Assembly: GCF_900580865.1 (NCBI RefSeq)
Contig: NZ_UTBZ01000052.1
Span: 186,001-250,000, forward strand
Direction of reading: 5' to 3'
From: Pseudomonas viridiflava
GTDB lineage: Bacteria; Pseudomonadota; Gammaproteobacteria; Pseudomonadales; Pseudomonadaceae
DNA: 64,000 nucleotides
Below, piece by piece: positions 20,291 to 29,909 of this stretch (position 1 is its first letter; every line of letters begins with the position of its first letter). The notes under the pieces were generated by a model. It made no database searches, was not told the DNA's origin, and saw only the letters and a list, made by a program, of their open reading frames with translations. The position numbers and the translations under genes were made by a program.

Positions 20291-20364
20291 CGCCATCGCG
20301 AGCAGGCTCACTCCTACAATTGGAATGCATTTCCCCTGTAGGAGTGAGCCTGCTCGCGATGGCG
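20291..20364. repeat. REP pair with perfect 28-bp inverted arms
   Basis: Left arm 20291-20318 and right arm 20337-20364 are exact reverse complements (CGCCATCGCGAGCAGG outward to CTACA), separated by an 18-base loop. It lies between the convergent OYE and glycosyltransferase genes. Confidence 0.95.
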
Positions 20365-20383
20365 TTCTCCAAGTCGCCTGAAC

Positions 20384-21559
20384 TCAAGGCAATGTCTGCG
20401 CATTCGGCACCACCTGCTCCCCCAAACAAGCCCCGCGCAAATGCTTTTCAAACTGCTCGATAACCGCCGGCCAGCCCTGGCGACTCGCATGCTGCCGCGC
20501 ATTCAGGCGCACGCAACGCAACGTCTCATCCTCCTCCAGCAACCACGCCGCCGCCTCGCAAAACGCCTGTTCATCACCGGGCATCGCCAGCACGCCGTTG
20601 TAGCCGTGGCGAATATGCTGCGCCGCCGCTGCCTGATCGTAAGCCACCACACCAAGGCCTGACGCCAATGCTTCAAGCACAACATTGCCGAAGGTTTCGG
20701 TAAGGCTTGGAAACAAAAATACGTCGCCCGACGCGTAGTGCGCCGCCAACGCCTCACCGCGCTGTGATCCGCAGAAGATCGCTTCGGGCAGTTCCTTTTC
20801 CAGCGCCAGCCGTTGCGGCCCGTCGCCGACGACGATCAGTTTCAGATTGCGTTGTGGATAAGTGTCACGCAGATTTTCGAAGCAGCGTTTAAGCAAGCCA
20901 AGGTTCTTCTCCGGCGCGAGTCGTCCGACATGAATCACGGCAATGTCCTGCTCGGCCAGACCCCATTGCTCACGCAAGGCGTTCAGGCGTTTGCTCGGAT
21001 GAAACAACTGACTGTCCACACCTCGCGACAATAGCGCCAAGCGCTCGAAATGCCGTCTCTCCAGTTCCAGCCGCTGGCTGACGCTCGGCACCAGCGTCAG
21101 CGCCGAGCGATTGTGAAACCAGCGCAAATAATGCGTGAGCATTCGCGTCAGCAGGCCGAGACCGTACTGACTGGTGTACTGCTGAAAGTTGGTGTGAAAC
21201 CCGCTGACCACCGAAATACCCAACCGCCGTGCCGCACGCAGGGCCGATAGCCCGAGCGGCCCTTCCGTGGCGATGTACAGCACATCGGGACGCTGACGTT
21301 TCCAGCGTCGCAGCAGTTTGTGCATCGACGACTGACCCCATTGCAGCCCCGGATACCCCGGCAATGGCCAACCCCGACACAGCAACAGCGAGTCATCTTC
21401 ACTGCGCTGCGGATCACCGGCCTGCCGCGGGCGCACCAGTTCCACCTGATGCCCACGCGCGCGCAGTCCATCGCACAAGCGGCCAAGAGTATTGGCCACC
21501 CCGTTGATTTCCGGTGGGAAGGTTTCGCTGATCAGAGTGATGTTTAGAGCTGTCGTCAT
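20384..21559 (-). CDS. Glycosyltransferase family 4 protein (alpha-mannosyltransferase-like)
   Basis: A 391-residue GT-B fold transferase. The start at 21559 (MTTALNITLISETFPPEING) is preferred over an ATG 8 codons upstream. The N-terminal FPPEINGVANTL loop and GHQVELVRP are typical of GT4 enzymes acting on GDP-mannose or UDP-sugar. The C-terminal nucleotide domain has HVGRLAPEKNLGLL and the E-x7-E motif in SLTETFGNVVLEALASG. No other polysaccharide genes are nearby; the acceptor may be a glycolipid, which is inference from similar proteins (MgtA-like). Confidence 0.85.
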   Translation of the reverse strand: MTTALNITLISETFPPEINGVANTLGRLCDGLRARGHQVELVRPRQAGDPQRSEDDSLLLCRGWPLPGYPGLQWGQSSMHKLLRRWKRQRPDVLYIATEGPLGLSALRAARRLGISVVSGFHTNFQQYTSQYGLGLLTRMLTHYLRWFHNRSALTLVPSVSQRLELERRHFERLALLSRGVDSQLFHPSKRLNALREQWGLAEQDIAVIHVGRLAPEKNLGLLKRCFENLRDTYPQRNLKLIVVGDGPQRLALEKELPEAIFCGSQRGEALAAHYASGDVFLFPSLTETFGNVVLEALASGLGVVAYDQAAAAQHIRHGYNGVLAMPGDEQAFCEAAAWLLEEDETLRCVRLNARQHASRQGWPAVIEQFEKHLRGACLGEQVVPNAQTLP

Positions 21560-21637
21560 GGCCTCAGTGTCGGCTGAGGCCATGTCGTGCTTGTGACGTT
21601 TGGATGATGGATTTGTGACGCGCTATGGCTGGGGGGC

Positions 21638-22390
21638 TCAGCGTTGAGTCACCAGATTCTCGGCACCGCGCTCACGCACCCAGAACAATGTCGCCCCGGC
21701 CACCGCGGCCGGCATCATCAGGATGTTGACCACCGGAATCAGCAGCACCAGATAGACGATCCCGCCAAAACTCATGCTCTGCCAGCGCTTCTGCCGCAGC
21801 CAGGCGAGCATTTCGTTCCAGCCGAGTTTGTGGTTGTCCGCCGGGTAGTCGATGTACTGGATCGCCATCATCCACACGCCGAACAACAACCACAGCGGTG
21901 CGGCAATGATGTTCACAACAGGGATGAACGAGAGGATGAACAGGCCGATGGCGCGGGGCAGGAAGTAACCGAGTTTGCGCATTTCCCGGGTGAGGGTGCG
22001 CGGAACCATCGCGATCAATTCTCCCCAACTGAACGCCGGGAAGTCATCAGTGCCGCGCACTACCACTTCGACTTTTTCCGCGAGGAAGCCGTTGAATGGT
22101 GCCGCGATCACGTTGGCCAGCATGGTGAAGGTAAAGAACACCATCAATGCCACCAGCACCACGAACAAGGGCCAGAGGATGTAGCTGAGGAAGTTCAACC
22201 ATTCCGGCAGCGACGGCATTAGCGTATCGACCCACAGGCTGAACTGGTGGCCGGCCAGATAGATCAATCCGACGAACAGCACCAGGTTGATCGCCAGCGG
22301 CAACAACACGAACAGGCGCAAGCCAGGGCTGAGAACCAGTTTCAGGCCTTCGCGCAGGTATTGCGGGCCGGACAGAACAGGGGCGGGCAT
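21638..22390 (-). CDS. cysZ: Sulfate transporter CysZ
   Basis: A 250-residue EI24/CysZ-family inner-membrane protein with four hydrophobic segments (about residues 24-48, 68-95, 145-175 and 205-235). The conserved [19 protein letters not shown] start, the [15 protein letters not shown] loop and [14 protein letters not shown] region fit CysZ, which imports sulfate for assimilation. Its role matches cysD/cysNC about 9 kb away. It is divergent from trxB across a 311-base gap. Confidence 0.93.
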   Translation of the reverse strand: MPAPVLSGPQYLREGLKLVLSPGLRLFVLLPLAINLVLFVGLIYLAGHQFSLWVDTLMPSLPEWLNFLSYILWPLFVVLVALMVFFTFTMLANVIAAPFNGFLAEKVEVVVRGTDDFPAFSWGELIAMVPRTLTREMRKLGYFLPRAIGLFILSFIPVVNIIAAPLWLLFGVWMMAIQYIDYPADNHKLGWNEMLAWLRQKRWQSMSFGGIVYLVLLIPVVNILMMPAAVAGATLFWVRERGAENLVTQR

Positions 22391-23664
<1,274 letters not shown>

Positions 23665-23681
23665 GATCGCAGGCATAAAAA

Positions 23682-23708
23682 AACCGGCCACATTGGCCGG
23701 TTTTTTTT
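23682..23708 (+). terminator. Rho-independent terminator after trxB
   Basis: The stem AACCGGCCA/TGGCCGGTT with loop CAT is followed by a T8 run; an A-run on the other side would let it work for the opposite strand too. Confidence 0.92.
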
Positions 23709-23740
23709 GTGCCCGTTATTCACAGCCACCACACATCGAA

Positions 23741-23830
23741 TGTGGGAGCGAGCCTGCTCGCGAATGCGGTGTATCAATCGACATCAATGTTGAATGTCAG
23801 TCCGTATTCGCGAGCAGGCTCGCTCCCACA
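23741..23830. repeat. REP pair (BIME)
   Basis: TGTGGGAGCGAGCCTGCTCG and its inverse at the right end flank a centre that contains TCGACATCAATGTTGAA. The BIME at 26322-26411 is nearly identical throughout, including that centre. Confidence 0.93.
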
Positions 23831-23853
23831 GGGGACTGTGGTTGGCTATGGAA

Positions 23854-24192
23854 TCAGCGGCGGGTCAGGGGTTGGGTGGTGAACTTCACGCCGGCCAGGC
23901 CATGCTGGATCAATGCACGGATGTTGCCGTGATCACTGCCCTCAGGCGTCGCCACCACCGAGCGATAGTGCTCGCCAAACGCCAACAGCGCTTCTTCATC
24001 GCTCAGACCTTCCAGCAGTGCCAGACCCAGCGTCTTGCACGAGCCTTCGTTCTGCCCGGCAGCGTTTTCCACGCCACCGTTGTTGAACGCCTGCGGCTGA
24101 TAATCGTAACCGGCGGCAATGAACGCCAGGGTGTCAGCGAAAGCGTGTTCGCCGCTCTTGAGGCTGTCGCGCAGGGTATTCAGATCACTCAT
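23854..24192 (-). CDS. HopJ-family protein
   Basis: A 112-residue protein matching the family named HopJ type III effector (LNTLRDSLKSGEHAFADTLAFI, then FNNGGVENAAGQNEGSCK, and HGNIRALIQHGLAG). The start at 24192 is chosen since it overlaps the DUF1244 stop; the frame runs on upstream without family similarity. The family is widespread in non-pathogens, and there is no secretion system or hrp-box gene nearby. A housekeeping role is more likely than effector activity. Function is not established. Confidence 0.88.
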   Translation of the reverse strand: MSDLNTLRDSLKSGEHAFADTLAFIAAGYDYQPQAFNNGGVENAAGQNEGSCKTLGLALLEGLSDEEALLAFGEHYRSVVATPEGSDHGNIRALIQHGLAGVKFTTQPLTRR

Positions 24193-24481
24193 GGGTTTTT
24201 CCTTTGGCGAACGCTGCTTGTTGCTCCGCGTTGGCTTCTTGCTGAAATTGGGCTTTCCACTCGGCGTAAGGCATGCCGTAAACCACTTCACGGGCGTCGT
24301 CGAGGCTGACCTCAATCTGGCGCTCGTCGGCTTCGGCCTTGTACCACTTCGACAGGCAGTTGCGGCAGAACCCGGCGAGGTTCATCAGGTCGATGTTCTG
24401 CACGTCCTTACGGCTGTCCAGGTGGGCGACCAGCCGGCGGAAAGCGGCGGCTTCGAGTTCGAGGCGTTGTTGATCAGTCAT
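24185..24481 (-). CDS. DUF1244-domain protein
   Basis: A 98-residue DUF1244 (SMc04008-like) protein: LEAAAFRRLVAHLDSRKDVQ, NIDLMNLAGFCRNCLSKW with a CxxC pair, and VVYGMPYAEWKAQFQ. Function unknown. I chose the start at 24481 (MTDQQRLE) because the 13 residues before it derive from a palindromic repeat. It overlaps the HopJ-family gene by 8 bases, so the two are co-translated. Confidence 0.9.
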   Translation of the reverse strand: MTDQQRLELEAAAFRRLVAHLDSRKDVQNIDLMNLAGFCRNCLSKWYKAEADERQIEVSLDDAREVVYGMPYAEWKAQFQQEANAEQQAAFAKGKTHE

Positions 24482-24499
24482 AAAAGTCTCTGCGAGACA

Positions 24500-24597
24500 G
24501 CTTCGAGCGGCGAGCTTCAAGCTGCAAGATAGGTGGCGGTGACGCGAAGTTTACAGCTTGCCGCTTGAAGCTTGAAGCTAGCGGCTTGCTGCAAGCG
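24500..24597. repeat. Palindromic repeat (AGCTTCAAGC family)
   Basis: CGAGCTTCAAGCTGCAAG at 24511-24528 faces CTTGCCGCTTGAAGCTTG at 24557-24574 as an imperfect inverted repeat. The left arm word recurs at 14383-14398. Confidence 0.6.
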
Positions 24598-24949
24598 TGA
24601 TTGATACCGACTCGGCAAATCGCAGCGCATGTGGCTTGTCGACTTCGACTTCGGCGTACAGCACCGAACCGTTACTCATAACCAGATCGAGCAATTCCTG
24701 AGTCAGGCGTTCGAGCAGCGCAAAGCGATTGCCCTCGACGTGCGCGATGATCGCTTTGGTTATTGTGCGGTAATTCAGCGCGTGGTCGATGTCGTTGTCA
24801 CGCACCGCTTCCTGCGCGGCATACAGAATGGTCAGGTTGATCAGTACATCCTGCTTGTTGAGGATTTCGTCCTCGTTGATCCCGATAAAGGTGCGCAAGC
24901 GCAGATCCTTGACCCGGATACGCGCCATTCCCGGCTGAAGTTGTGACAT
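24578..24949 (-). CDS. folX: Dihydroneopterin triphosphate 2'-epimerase FolX
   Basis: A 123-residue member of the tunnelling-fold FolB/FolX group ([56 protein letters not shown]). FolX epimerises 7,8-dihydroneopterin triphosphate to dihydromonapterin triphosphate. Next to folE and folM it points to tetrahydromonapterin, the pterin cofactor of bacterial phenylalanine hydroxylase. Its start is directly beside the folE stop, so folM-folE-folX form one operon. The FolB alternative cannot be excluded by motif alone; context favours FolX. Confidence 0.88.
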   Translation of the reverse strand: MSQLQPGMARIRVKDLRLRTFIGINEDEILNKQDVLINLTILYAAQEAVRDNDIDHALNYRTITKAIIAHVEGNRFALLERLTQELLDLVMSNGSVLYAEVEVDKPHALRFAESVSITLAASR

Positions 24950-25510
24950 TTATTTGCTCCGTCCAATCAATTGCAGGAACTCCTGGCGGGTGTTGCTCGA
25001 CTCGCGGAAGGCGCCGAGCATGACCGAGGTGTTCATGGTCGAATTCTGTTTTTCGACACCGCGCATCATCATGCACATGTGTCTGGCCTCGATGACGACC
25101 GCGACGCCCGCGGCATCGGTGACCTGTTGCACTGCATCGGCGATTTGCCGGGTGAGGTTTTCCTGAATTTGCAGGCGCCGGGCGAACATGTCCACCAGGC
25201 GCGCGATTTTCGATAAGCCCAACACCTTGCCCGTCGGAATATAAGCCACATGGGCTTTGCCGATGAAGGGCAGCAGGTGATGTTCGCACAAAGAGTACAA
25301 CTCGATGTCGGCGACGATGATCATCTCGTCACTGTCCGAGGCAAACAGTGCGCCATTGACGATCTCGTCGACGCTCTGCTCATAGCCGTGACACAGGTAT
25401 TGCATGGCCTTGGCCGCGCGCAGCGGGGTGTCGAGCAATCCTTCACGGTCGGGATCTTCACCGAGGCCGATGAGGATTTCGCGGTAATTCTCGGGCAGTG
25501 AGCGGGTCAT
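24950..25510 (-). CDS. folE: GTP cyclohydrolase I, FolE
   Basis: A 186-residue type I GTP cyclohydrolase, converting GTP to 7,8-dihydroneopterin triphosphate. Zinc-site residues are visible as Cys and His in [10 protein letters not shown] and a later Cys in [11 protein letters not shown]. Other family blocks: [40 protein letters not shown] and [14 protein letters not shown]. It sits between folM and folX with gaps of 21 and 0 bases. Confidence 0.96.
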   Translation of the reverse strand: MTRSLPENYREILIGLGEDPDREGLLDTPLRAAKAMQYLCHGYEQSVDEIVNGALFASDSDEMIIVADIELYSLCEHHLLPFIGKAHVAYIPTGKVLGLSKIARLVDMFARRLQIQENLTRQIADAVQQVTDAAGVAVVIEARHMCMMMRGVEKQNSTMNTSVMLGAFRESSNTRQEFLQLIGRSK

Positions 25511-25531
25511 GGACTTCCTCGCAGGCAGGCG

Positions 25532-26242
25532 TTATTTGACGTGCCTTCCGCCGTTGACGGTCAGGGTTGTCCCGGTGACATAAGGGTTGTCGAGCAGGTA
25601 GCGCAGGCTTTGATAGATCACTTCGCTGCCCGGTTCGATGCCCAGCGCAGACTTGGCCAGGGCCTTGGCGCGATACGCTGCGTCGTCGTCGGGATTGAAC
25701 AATAGCAGGGCCGGCGCGATGCCGTTGACCTTGATGGCCGGCGCATAGCGGGCGGCGAAGGACAGGGTCAGGTTGTCGAGCCCGGCCTTGCTGGCGCAAT
25801 AACCGATGTGCTTGCTGCTGCCTTTGCGGGTGACATCGTCGCTGATATGGATGATGTCGGCGGGCGTCGAGCGCTTCAACAATTCACCGCAGTGCAGGTT
25901 GATCAGATAGGGCGCGAGCATGTGCAGATTGAACATGCGCGTGAAGGCTTCGGCCTCGCTGTCCGGGGTTTCGGCCAGCCATTCGGAAGCGTTGTGCACG
26001 ATGGCGCGCAGGCTCTCGGTGTGGCTTTTCAGTGTTTCGATGAAGGCGAGAATCCCGGCTTCGCTGGAAAAATCGGCGAACAGGCCGATGGCACCCAGAT
26101 CGCGCAGCGTCTGCACGCCGGGGCGTTCGCTGCGGTAGGTGAAGATGACGCGATAGCCTTCTTCGAGTAACCGCTGCGCGCAATGCAGGCCGACACGCTG
26201 GCCGGCACCGGTGATGAGGATCGGGGCTGAGGAATCAGGCAT
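25532..26242 (-). CDS. folM: Dihydromonapterin reductase FolM
   Basis: A 236-residue short-chain dehydrogenase. The start at 26242 (MPDSSAPILITGAGQRVG) is preferred to an upstream ATG. The TGAGQRVGLH dinucleotide motif begins at residue 10 and the catalytic Tyr-x3-Lys is in IGYCASKAGLD. FolM reduces dihydromonapterin (and dihydrofolate weakly) using NADPH. It is the first gene of the folM-folE-folX operon. Confidence 0.9.
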   Translation of the reverse strand: MPDSSAPILITGAGQRVGLHCAQRLLEEGYRVIFTYRSERPGVQTLRDLGAIGLFADFSSEAGILAFIETLKSHTESLRAIVHNASEWLAETPDSEAEAFTRMFNLHMLAPYLINLHCGELLKRSTPADIIHISDDVTRKGSSKHIGYCASKAGLDNLTLSFAARYAPAIKVNGIAPALLLFNPDDDAAYRAKALAKSALGIEPGSEVIYQSLRYLLDNPYVTGTTLTVNGGRHVK

Positions 26243-26321
26243 GAACGGCTCGCATCGCGGTGGGAGCAAAAACTATAACAGCGACATGGCTTGCCCACCT
26301 ATCGTCGGCTGTCCCCATTAC

Positions 26322-26411
26322 TGTGGGAGCGAGCCTGCTCGCGAAAGCGGTGTCTCAGTCGACATCAATGTTGAAGGTCAGTCCGTATTCGCGAGCAGGC
26401 TCGCTCCCACA
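26322..26411. repeat. REP pair (BIME), near-identical to that at 23741
   Basis: Outer arms TGTGGGAGCGAGCCTGCTCG and inverse; the centre keeps TCGACATCAATGTTGAA as in the first copy, with only a few single-base changes. Confidence 0.93.
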
Positions 26412-26417
26412 CAGAGA

Positions 26418-26987
26418 TCATCGATTCTGTGCAGAAGACGTCACTGGCAACGGGCGCACCGGGGTGCTGTTCAGCCAGTTCGCCAGCAAGCGGGTCGACA
26501 ATGGAATAAAGAAGTAAACCATCAACGGCGTCAGGCACGCGGTGCTGATCAATACGCGCGGCAACAGGCTCATTTCCGCGAGCAACGGGCCAAGGACAAA
26601 GTTGAACAGCAGTGACACCGGGAAGAACGCCAGCCAGATCGCGACGGCCTGCTTCCAGCGCGGCGGACGCTGACCAGCGGCGCCGAACCAGCCTTCGATG
26701 CCGCTGACCCGGTGTTCTTTCGGGTGGGCAAACAGATCACTGCCACGGCTCAACCACGCGGTGCGTGAAACCGAATGCTCCCACGCATGCAACGTCTGCT
26801 CATCGACAAAGCGGAAAATGATCTGGAATTCGTTATCGCCGGGTGGCGGAGCGAGCACGCCAGAACCCAGGTAACCGGGGAAATCTGTGGCCAGTTGTTC
26901 GCCTTCGCGCAGCCAGGCGATCAAGTCCTGATAGCGGCCATCAGCGACGCGACGGGCAACCATCAGCGTGACGGGGGAAGTAGACAT
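26418..26987 (-). CDS. ABM-domain protein with C-terminal membrane helices
   Basis: A 189-residue protein from the ATG at 26987 (MSTSPVTLMVARRV). Residues ~5-95 look like an antibiotic-biosynthesis-monooxygenase (ABM) dimeric alpha/beta barrel (WLREGEQLATDFPGYLGSGVL, EFQIIFRFVDEQTLHAWEHS). After a linker come two hydrophobic helices (about 118-140 and 148-170). Such ABM-plus-membrane proteins have no assigned function; the heme-degrading relatives lack these helices. It is divergent from the MerR-type light regulator, sharing a 174-base gap. Confidence 0.82.
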   Translation of the reverse strand: MSTSPVTLMVARRVADGRYQDLIAWLREGEQLATDFPGYLGSGVLAPPPGDNEFQIIFRFVDEQTLHAWEHSVSRTAWLSRGSDLFAHPKEHRVSGIEGWFGAAGQRPPRWKQAVAIWLAFFPVSLLFNFVLGPLLAEMSLLPRVLISTACLTPLMVYFFIPLSTRLLANWLNSTPVRPLPVTSSAQNR

Positions 26988-27161
26988 TATGTATCTCCGT
27001 ATTTCGGTTGCGTCGCTCCGGGTAGGAGTTTCGCCTGACGCAGGGCCGGGGTAGAGGCCTGCGCTTTTCAACAAGCAAGGATTATTCCGGTTTTTCATGA
27101 TTAAACCAGCGACTTTCGTCGCATTTCATCACTTGATCGTGATCGGGGCATAAGCGTTAGA

Positions 27162-28160
27162 ATGGGATCCAATAAAACCGACATGGAAGTTGAACGCCAA
27201 ATGCCTGTCATCACGGACGCAAACCCCGCTACGCAGGCCTCTGTTGCGATCGAACGCGCTGATCTGTTCCCGATCCGTGAGGTCGCACGGCTCACCGGTG
27301 TAAACCCGGTGACCTTGCGCGCCTGGGAGCGGCGCTATGGTTTGATTCAGCCGACACGCACCGAAAGTGGGCATCGGCTCTATTCGATGACCGATATCGA
27401 GCGCGTGCGCAGCATTGTCGACTGGATTGATCGCGGTGTAGCGGTGAGCAAAGTCGGCAAGATCCTCGCCAAGACTGAACCGATGAAAGTGCTGGCACAC
27501 ATCATCCCCGATGATCTGGTGCAGGCTGATTACTTGCAGTGGCAGGAACAGATCCAGCAGGCGGTCAGCGCTTTCGATGATCAGCAACTGGACCGCGTCT
27601 ATGGTCAGATTTTCTCTTCCTATTCATTGCCGGTGGTGTTTCAGGACATCCTCATGCCGTTGTGGCTGCAATTGCTGCAGCGTCAAGAGGCTTTCGGGCA
27701 AACCAGCGAGTGGCTGTTTTTTGATGGATTCCTGCGGGCGCGGGTGTTGCAACGGATCGTCATGCTGCGTGGTACTCAACCGCGCCGTGTGATCGTCAGC
27801 GCGCTGGCCGGGCAATGTCGAGAGCTGGAGTTGCTGGTGGCGGCGCTGTTTCTCAGCGACAGCAATTCTGGTGTTCGCGTGCTGACGACAGGTCAGCCGT
27901 TCGATGAGCTGACGTTGGTGTGCGAAAAGATCAAACCTGATGCACTCGTGCTGTTTTCCAATCACGCGCCCAGCGCCGAATTGCCTCGACGTTTGAACCG
28001 GTTGGCATTGAGCCTCGATTGTCAGTTGATGCTGGCGGGCGATGCTTCAGATCTGGCGCAGGACAGCCTGGCCGGATCCTCTGTTGCCTGTCTGGGCAAT
28101 GAAGGGGCAAACATGCGTCAGCGCATGTTGCAGTTTCTGGCCGGCAATCTGGATACCTGA
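27162..28160 (+). CDS. MerR-family regulator with cobalamin-domain fold, class II LitR/PplR-like
   Basis: A 332-residue regulator. Residues ~36-105 form a MerR HTH (IREVARLTGVNPVTLRAWER...SGHRLYSMTDIERV). The remainder is the four-helix plus Rossmann B12-binding architecture of CarH/LitR, but the usual cobalamin-ligand E/D-x-H motif is replaced by AGQCRELELL, so it should not bind B12 as photosensor. That fits class II LitR proteins (PplR of P. putida), which act with short LOV proteins, and one is encoded 0.7 kb away. The start is uncertain: ATGs at 27183 and 27201 are alternatives, and a TAGAAT hexamer overlaps 27162. Confidence 0.85.
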   Translation: MGSNKTDMEVERQMPVITDANPATQASVAIERADLFPIREVARLTGVNPVTLRAWERRYGLIQPTRTESGHRLYSMTDIERVRSIVDWIDRGVAVSKVGKILAKTEPMKVLAHIIPDDLVQADYLQWQEQIQQAVSAFDDQQLDRVYGQIFSSYSLPVVFQDILMPLWLQLLQRQEAFGQTSEWLFFDGFLRARVLQRIVMLRGTQPRRVIVSALAGQCRELELLVAALFLSDSNSGVRVLTTGQPFDELTLVCEKIKPDALVLFSNHAPSAELPRRLNRLALSLDCQLMLAGDASDLAQDSLAGSSVACLGNEGANMRQRMLQFLAGNLDT

Positions 28161-28163
28161 AAC

Positions 28164-28769
28164 TCAGGTGTGAAGGGCGGGATGCGTGAGGCGATGTTGC
28201 TGCAGGATGAACTGGCGCAGGCGCTCGGTTTCGTCGCTGTCGGTCTGGCTCAGTTCGTAGGCATAGAAACCATTTTCGGTTTCCCGTTCGAAATTGCCGC
28301 GCAGTGAAATCCGCTCGTAACCCGATGGGCTGAACCACAGCGCGAAGTGCTTGGGCGGTTTGGTCTTGTTGCGTACTTCCAGCAACACACCTTTGTGCGA
28401 AACCTCGTGGACCCACAACGTGCCCGGCTGCCCCTTGGCATTTTCCAGGGCTACCGGCTCTTCGAGAGCCAGACGCCATGGCCGCACCATCGGGCCGTCT
28501 TCATAAATACTCGGCACGCCAAGACGCAGATGCAGCGCGTGAAACTCGTCTTCCACCAAATGCAGCGGGAAGGTCATCTGCTGATTTTCGAAGTTGGCCT
28601 GAATGGTCACTTGCTCATGAGCGGCTAGGCGCGTGAGCAAATCACGGATCTGCGAACCGCCATTAACCAGCAGACTCGACGTCGCATCCCGCACGTTCAG
28701 TTGCGGGTTGTGCTGCATGGTCTGGATGAAATCCAGCTCATCCTGAGTGAGGAGGGCGTCGCGCTGCAT
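28164..28769 (-). CDS. PilZ-domain-like (YcgR-type) protein
   Basis: A 201-residue protein. Residues ~25-90 resemble an N-terminal YcgR-like domain (ATSSLLVNGGSQIRDLLTRL) and 92-190 a PilZ-type barrel. The c-di-GMP motifs are degenerate: RPWRLAL instead of R-x3-R, and EVSHKG instead of D/N-x-S-x2-G, so nucleotide binding is doubtful. It is convergent with the MerR gene (3 bases between stops) and lies just downstream of the LOV gene on the same strand. I chose ATG 28769; the frame is open a further 18 codons but these lie in the promoter-like stretch. Confidence 0.75.
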   Translation of the reverse strand: MQRDALLTQDELDFIQTMQHNPQLNVRDATSSLLVNGGSQIRDLLTRLAAHEQVTIQANFENQQMTFPLHLVEDEFHALHLRLGVPSIYEDGPMVRPWRLALEEPVALENAKGQPGTLWVHEVSHKGVLLEVRNKTKPPKHFALWFSPSGYERISLRGNFERETENGFYAYELSQTDSDETERLRQFILQQHRLTHPALHT

Positions 28770-28776
28770 GGCTAAC

Positions 28777-28822
28777 TCGAAAGATATATATACAAAGTCA
28801 TTGGTGATTGTAGTTAATGACA
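28777..28822 (-). promoter_or_regulatory. Candidate promoter between the LOV and PilZ genes
   Basis: On the minus strand TTAACT and TGTATA are separated by 17 bases, the latter inside the AT palindrome GTATATATAT. It would give the PilZ gene a start about 20 bases before its ATG. A TATA-rich symmetric core is also what LitR-type regulators are expected to bind, but I cannot confirm a site. Confidence 0.4.
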
Positions 28823-28823
28823 A

Positions 28824-29300
28824 TTAGTTCGCGATTTTGTTTTGACCGTTTGTCGCTTTAAGGGCCGCCAGTTCCGCTTTGAGGGCATTGACCTCGGCTT
28901 CCAGCTGCGCCACGCGCTGTTGCGCCTTGACCTGAACGGTGACGTCCTTCTGCACGCCAACGAAATAAGTCTGCCCGTCATCGGCGTTTTTTACCGTGGA
29001 AAGCGACAGCTCATTCCAGAACGGCGTGCCGTCCTTGCGATAGTTGCGCAGGATTTCCCGGCAAGAGCCGCCGTTATCCAGCGTCTCGCGAATCAGTTTC
29101 AGGCTGTCCTGATCTCGGTCTCCAGACTGCAGAAAGCGGCAGTCCTGATAGAGGATTTCCTCACTGGTGTAGCCGGTCAGTCGTTCAAAGGCCGGGTTCA
29201 CATAGATCAGGATATCGTTCTGTTCACCTTCCTTCTCGGCGACCACGATCCCGTCGTTCGACGCGTTGATCACCATCTGCAGCAAGCTCGCTTTGATCAT
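28824..29300 (-). CDS. Short LOV photoreceptor protein
   Basis: A 158-residue protein made of one LOV domain plus a helical tail. The flavin-adduct cysteine is Cys54 in YQDCRFLQSGD. Other FMN contacts: NASNDGIVVAE, YVNPAFERLTGY, NYRKDGTPFWNELSLS and the Gln of FVGVQKDVT. From ~122 on, Leu/Ala/Glu heptads form a probable coiled coil (J-alpha and beyond), longer than I recall for P. putida PpSB1-LOV (~142 residues). There is no effector domain, so it should signal by protein contact, most plausibly with the MerR/LitR-like regulator nearby. Confidence 0.92.
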   Translation of the reverse strand: MIKASLLQMVINASNDGIVVAEKEGEQNDILIYVNPAFERLTGYTSEEILYQDCRFLQSGDRDQDSLKLIRETLDNGGSCREILRNYRKDGTPFWNELSLSTVKNADDGQTYFVGVQKDVTVQVKAQQRVAQLEAEVNALKAELAALKATNGQNKIAN

Positions 29301-29453
29301 CCTTGAATCCTTTCAGAGTTGTCAGTGGCTCGCATTCTAGAAGAACCGTAAGCGCTGTCTACTGGCCATTACCGCCAATTGAGATCCAATCGCAGCTTTG
29401 CGCTCGAGGCTGTTACTATCGCCGCTCTTTTTTTCAGTTTCAGGATCAGATTG

Positions 29454-29909
29454 ATGAAAGTCGCCATCCTCTCCGGTTCGGTCTACGGCACCGCCGAAGA
29501 AGTCGCCCGTCACGCCCAGAACCTGTTGAAAGCCGCTGGCTTTGAAACCTTCTACAACTCGCGCGCCAGCCTGGCTGACATTCAAGCGTTTGGCCCCGAA
29601 GCGTTGCTCGCGGTAACGTCGACCACCGGCATGGGCGAATTGCCCGACAACCTGCAACCACTGTATTCGGCGATTCGCGACCAGTTGCCAGCCGCATGGC
29701 GCGGTTTGCCGGGCGCGGTGATTGCCTTGGGCGACGCCAGTTACGGCGACACCTTCTGCGGCGGTGGCGAGCAAATGCGTGAACTGTTTGGCGAACTCGG
29801 CGTGCGTGAAGTGCAGGAGATGCTGCGCATCGACGCCAGCGAAAGCGTCACCCCGGAAACCGACGCCGAGCCTTGGCTGGCGCAGTTGATCGACACGCTC
29901 AAGGGCTGA
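29454..29909 (+). CDS. Flavodoxin (MioC-like)
   Basis: A 151-residue short-chain flavodoxin-fold protein: FMN phosphate loop GSVYGTAEEVARHA, TSTTGMGELPDNL around the isoalloxazine, and GDASYGDTFCGGGEQM. Similar proteins carry electrons to biotin synthase or other radical enzymes; the partner here is unknown. The ATG at 29454 is chosen over upstream open frame because the FMN loop starts right after it. It is divergent from the LOV gene and converges on the LysR gene with an 11-base overlap. Confidence 0.9.
   Translation: MKVAILSGSVYGTAEEVARHAQNLLKAAGFETFYNSRASLADIQAFGPEALLAVTSTTGMGELPDNLQPLYSAIRDQLPAAWRGLPGAVIALGDASYGDTFCGGGEQMRELFGELGVREVQEMLRIDASESVTPETDAEPWLAQLIDTLKG

Noticed and set aside
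23854..24192. Type III effector
   Set aside because: The family name says HopJ, but no hrp box, chaperone or secretion genes are nearby and the family is common in non-pathogens.
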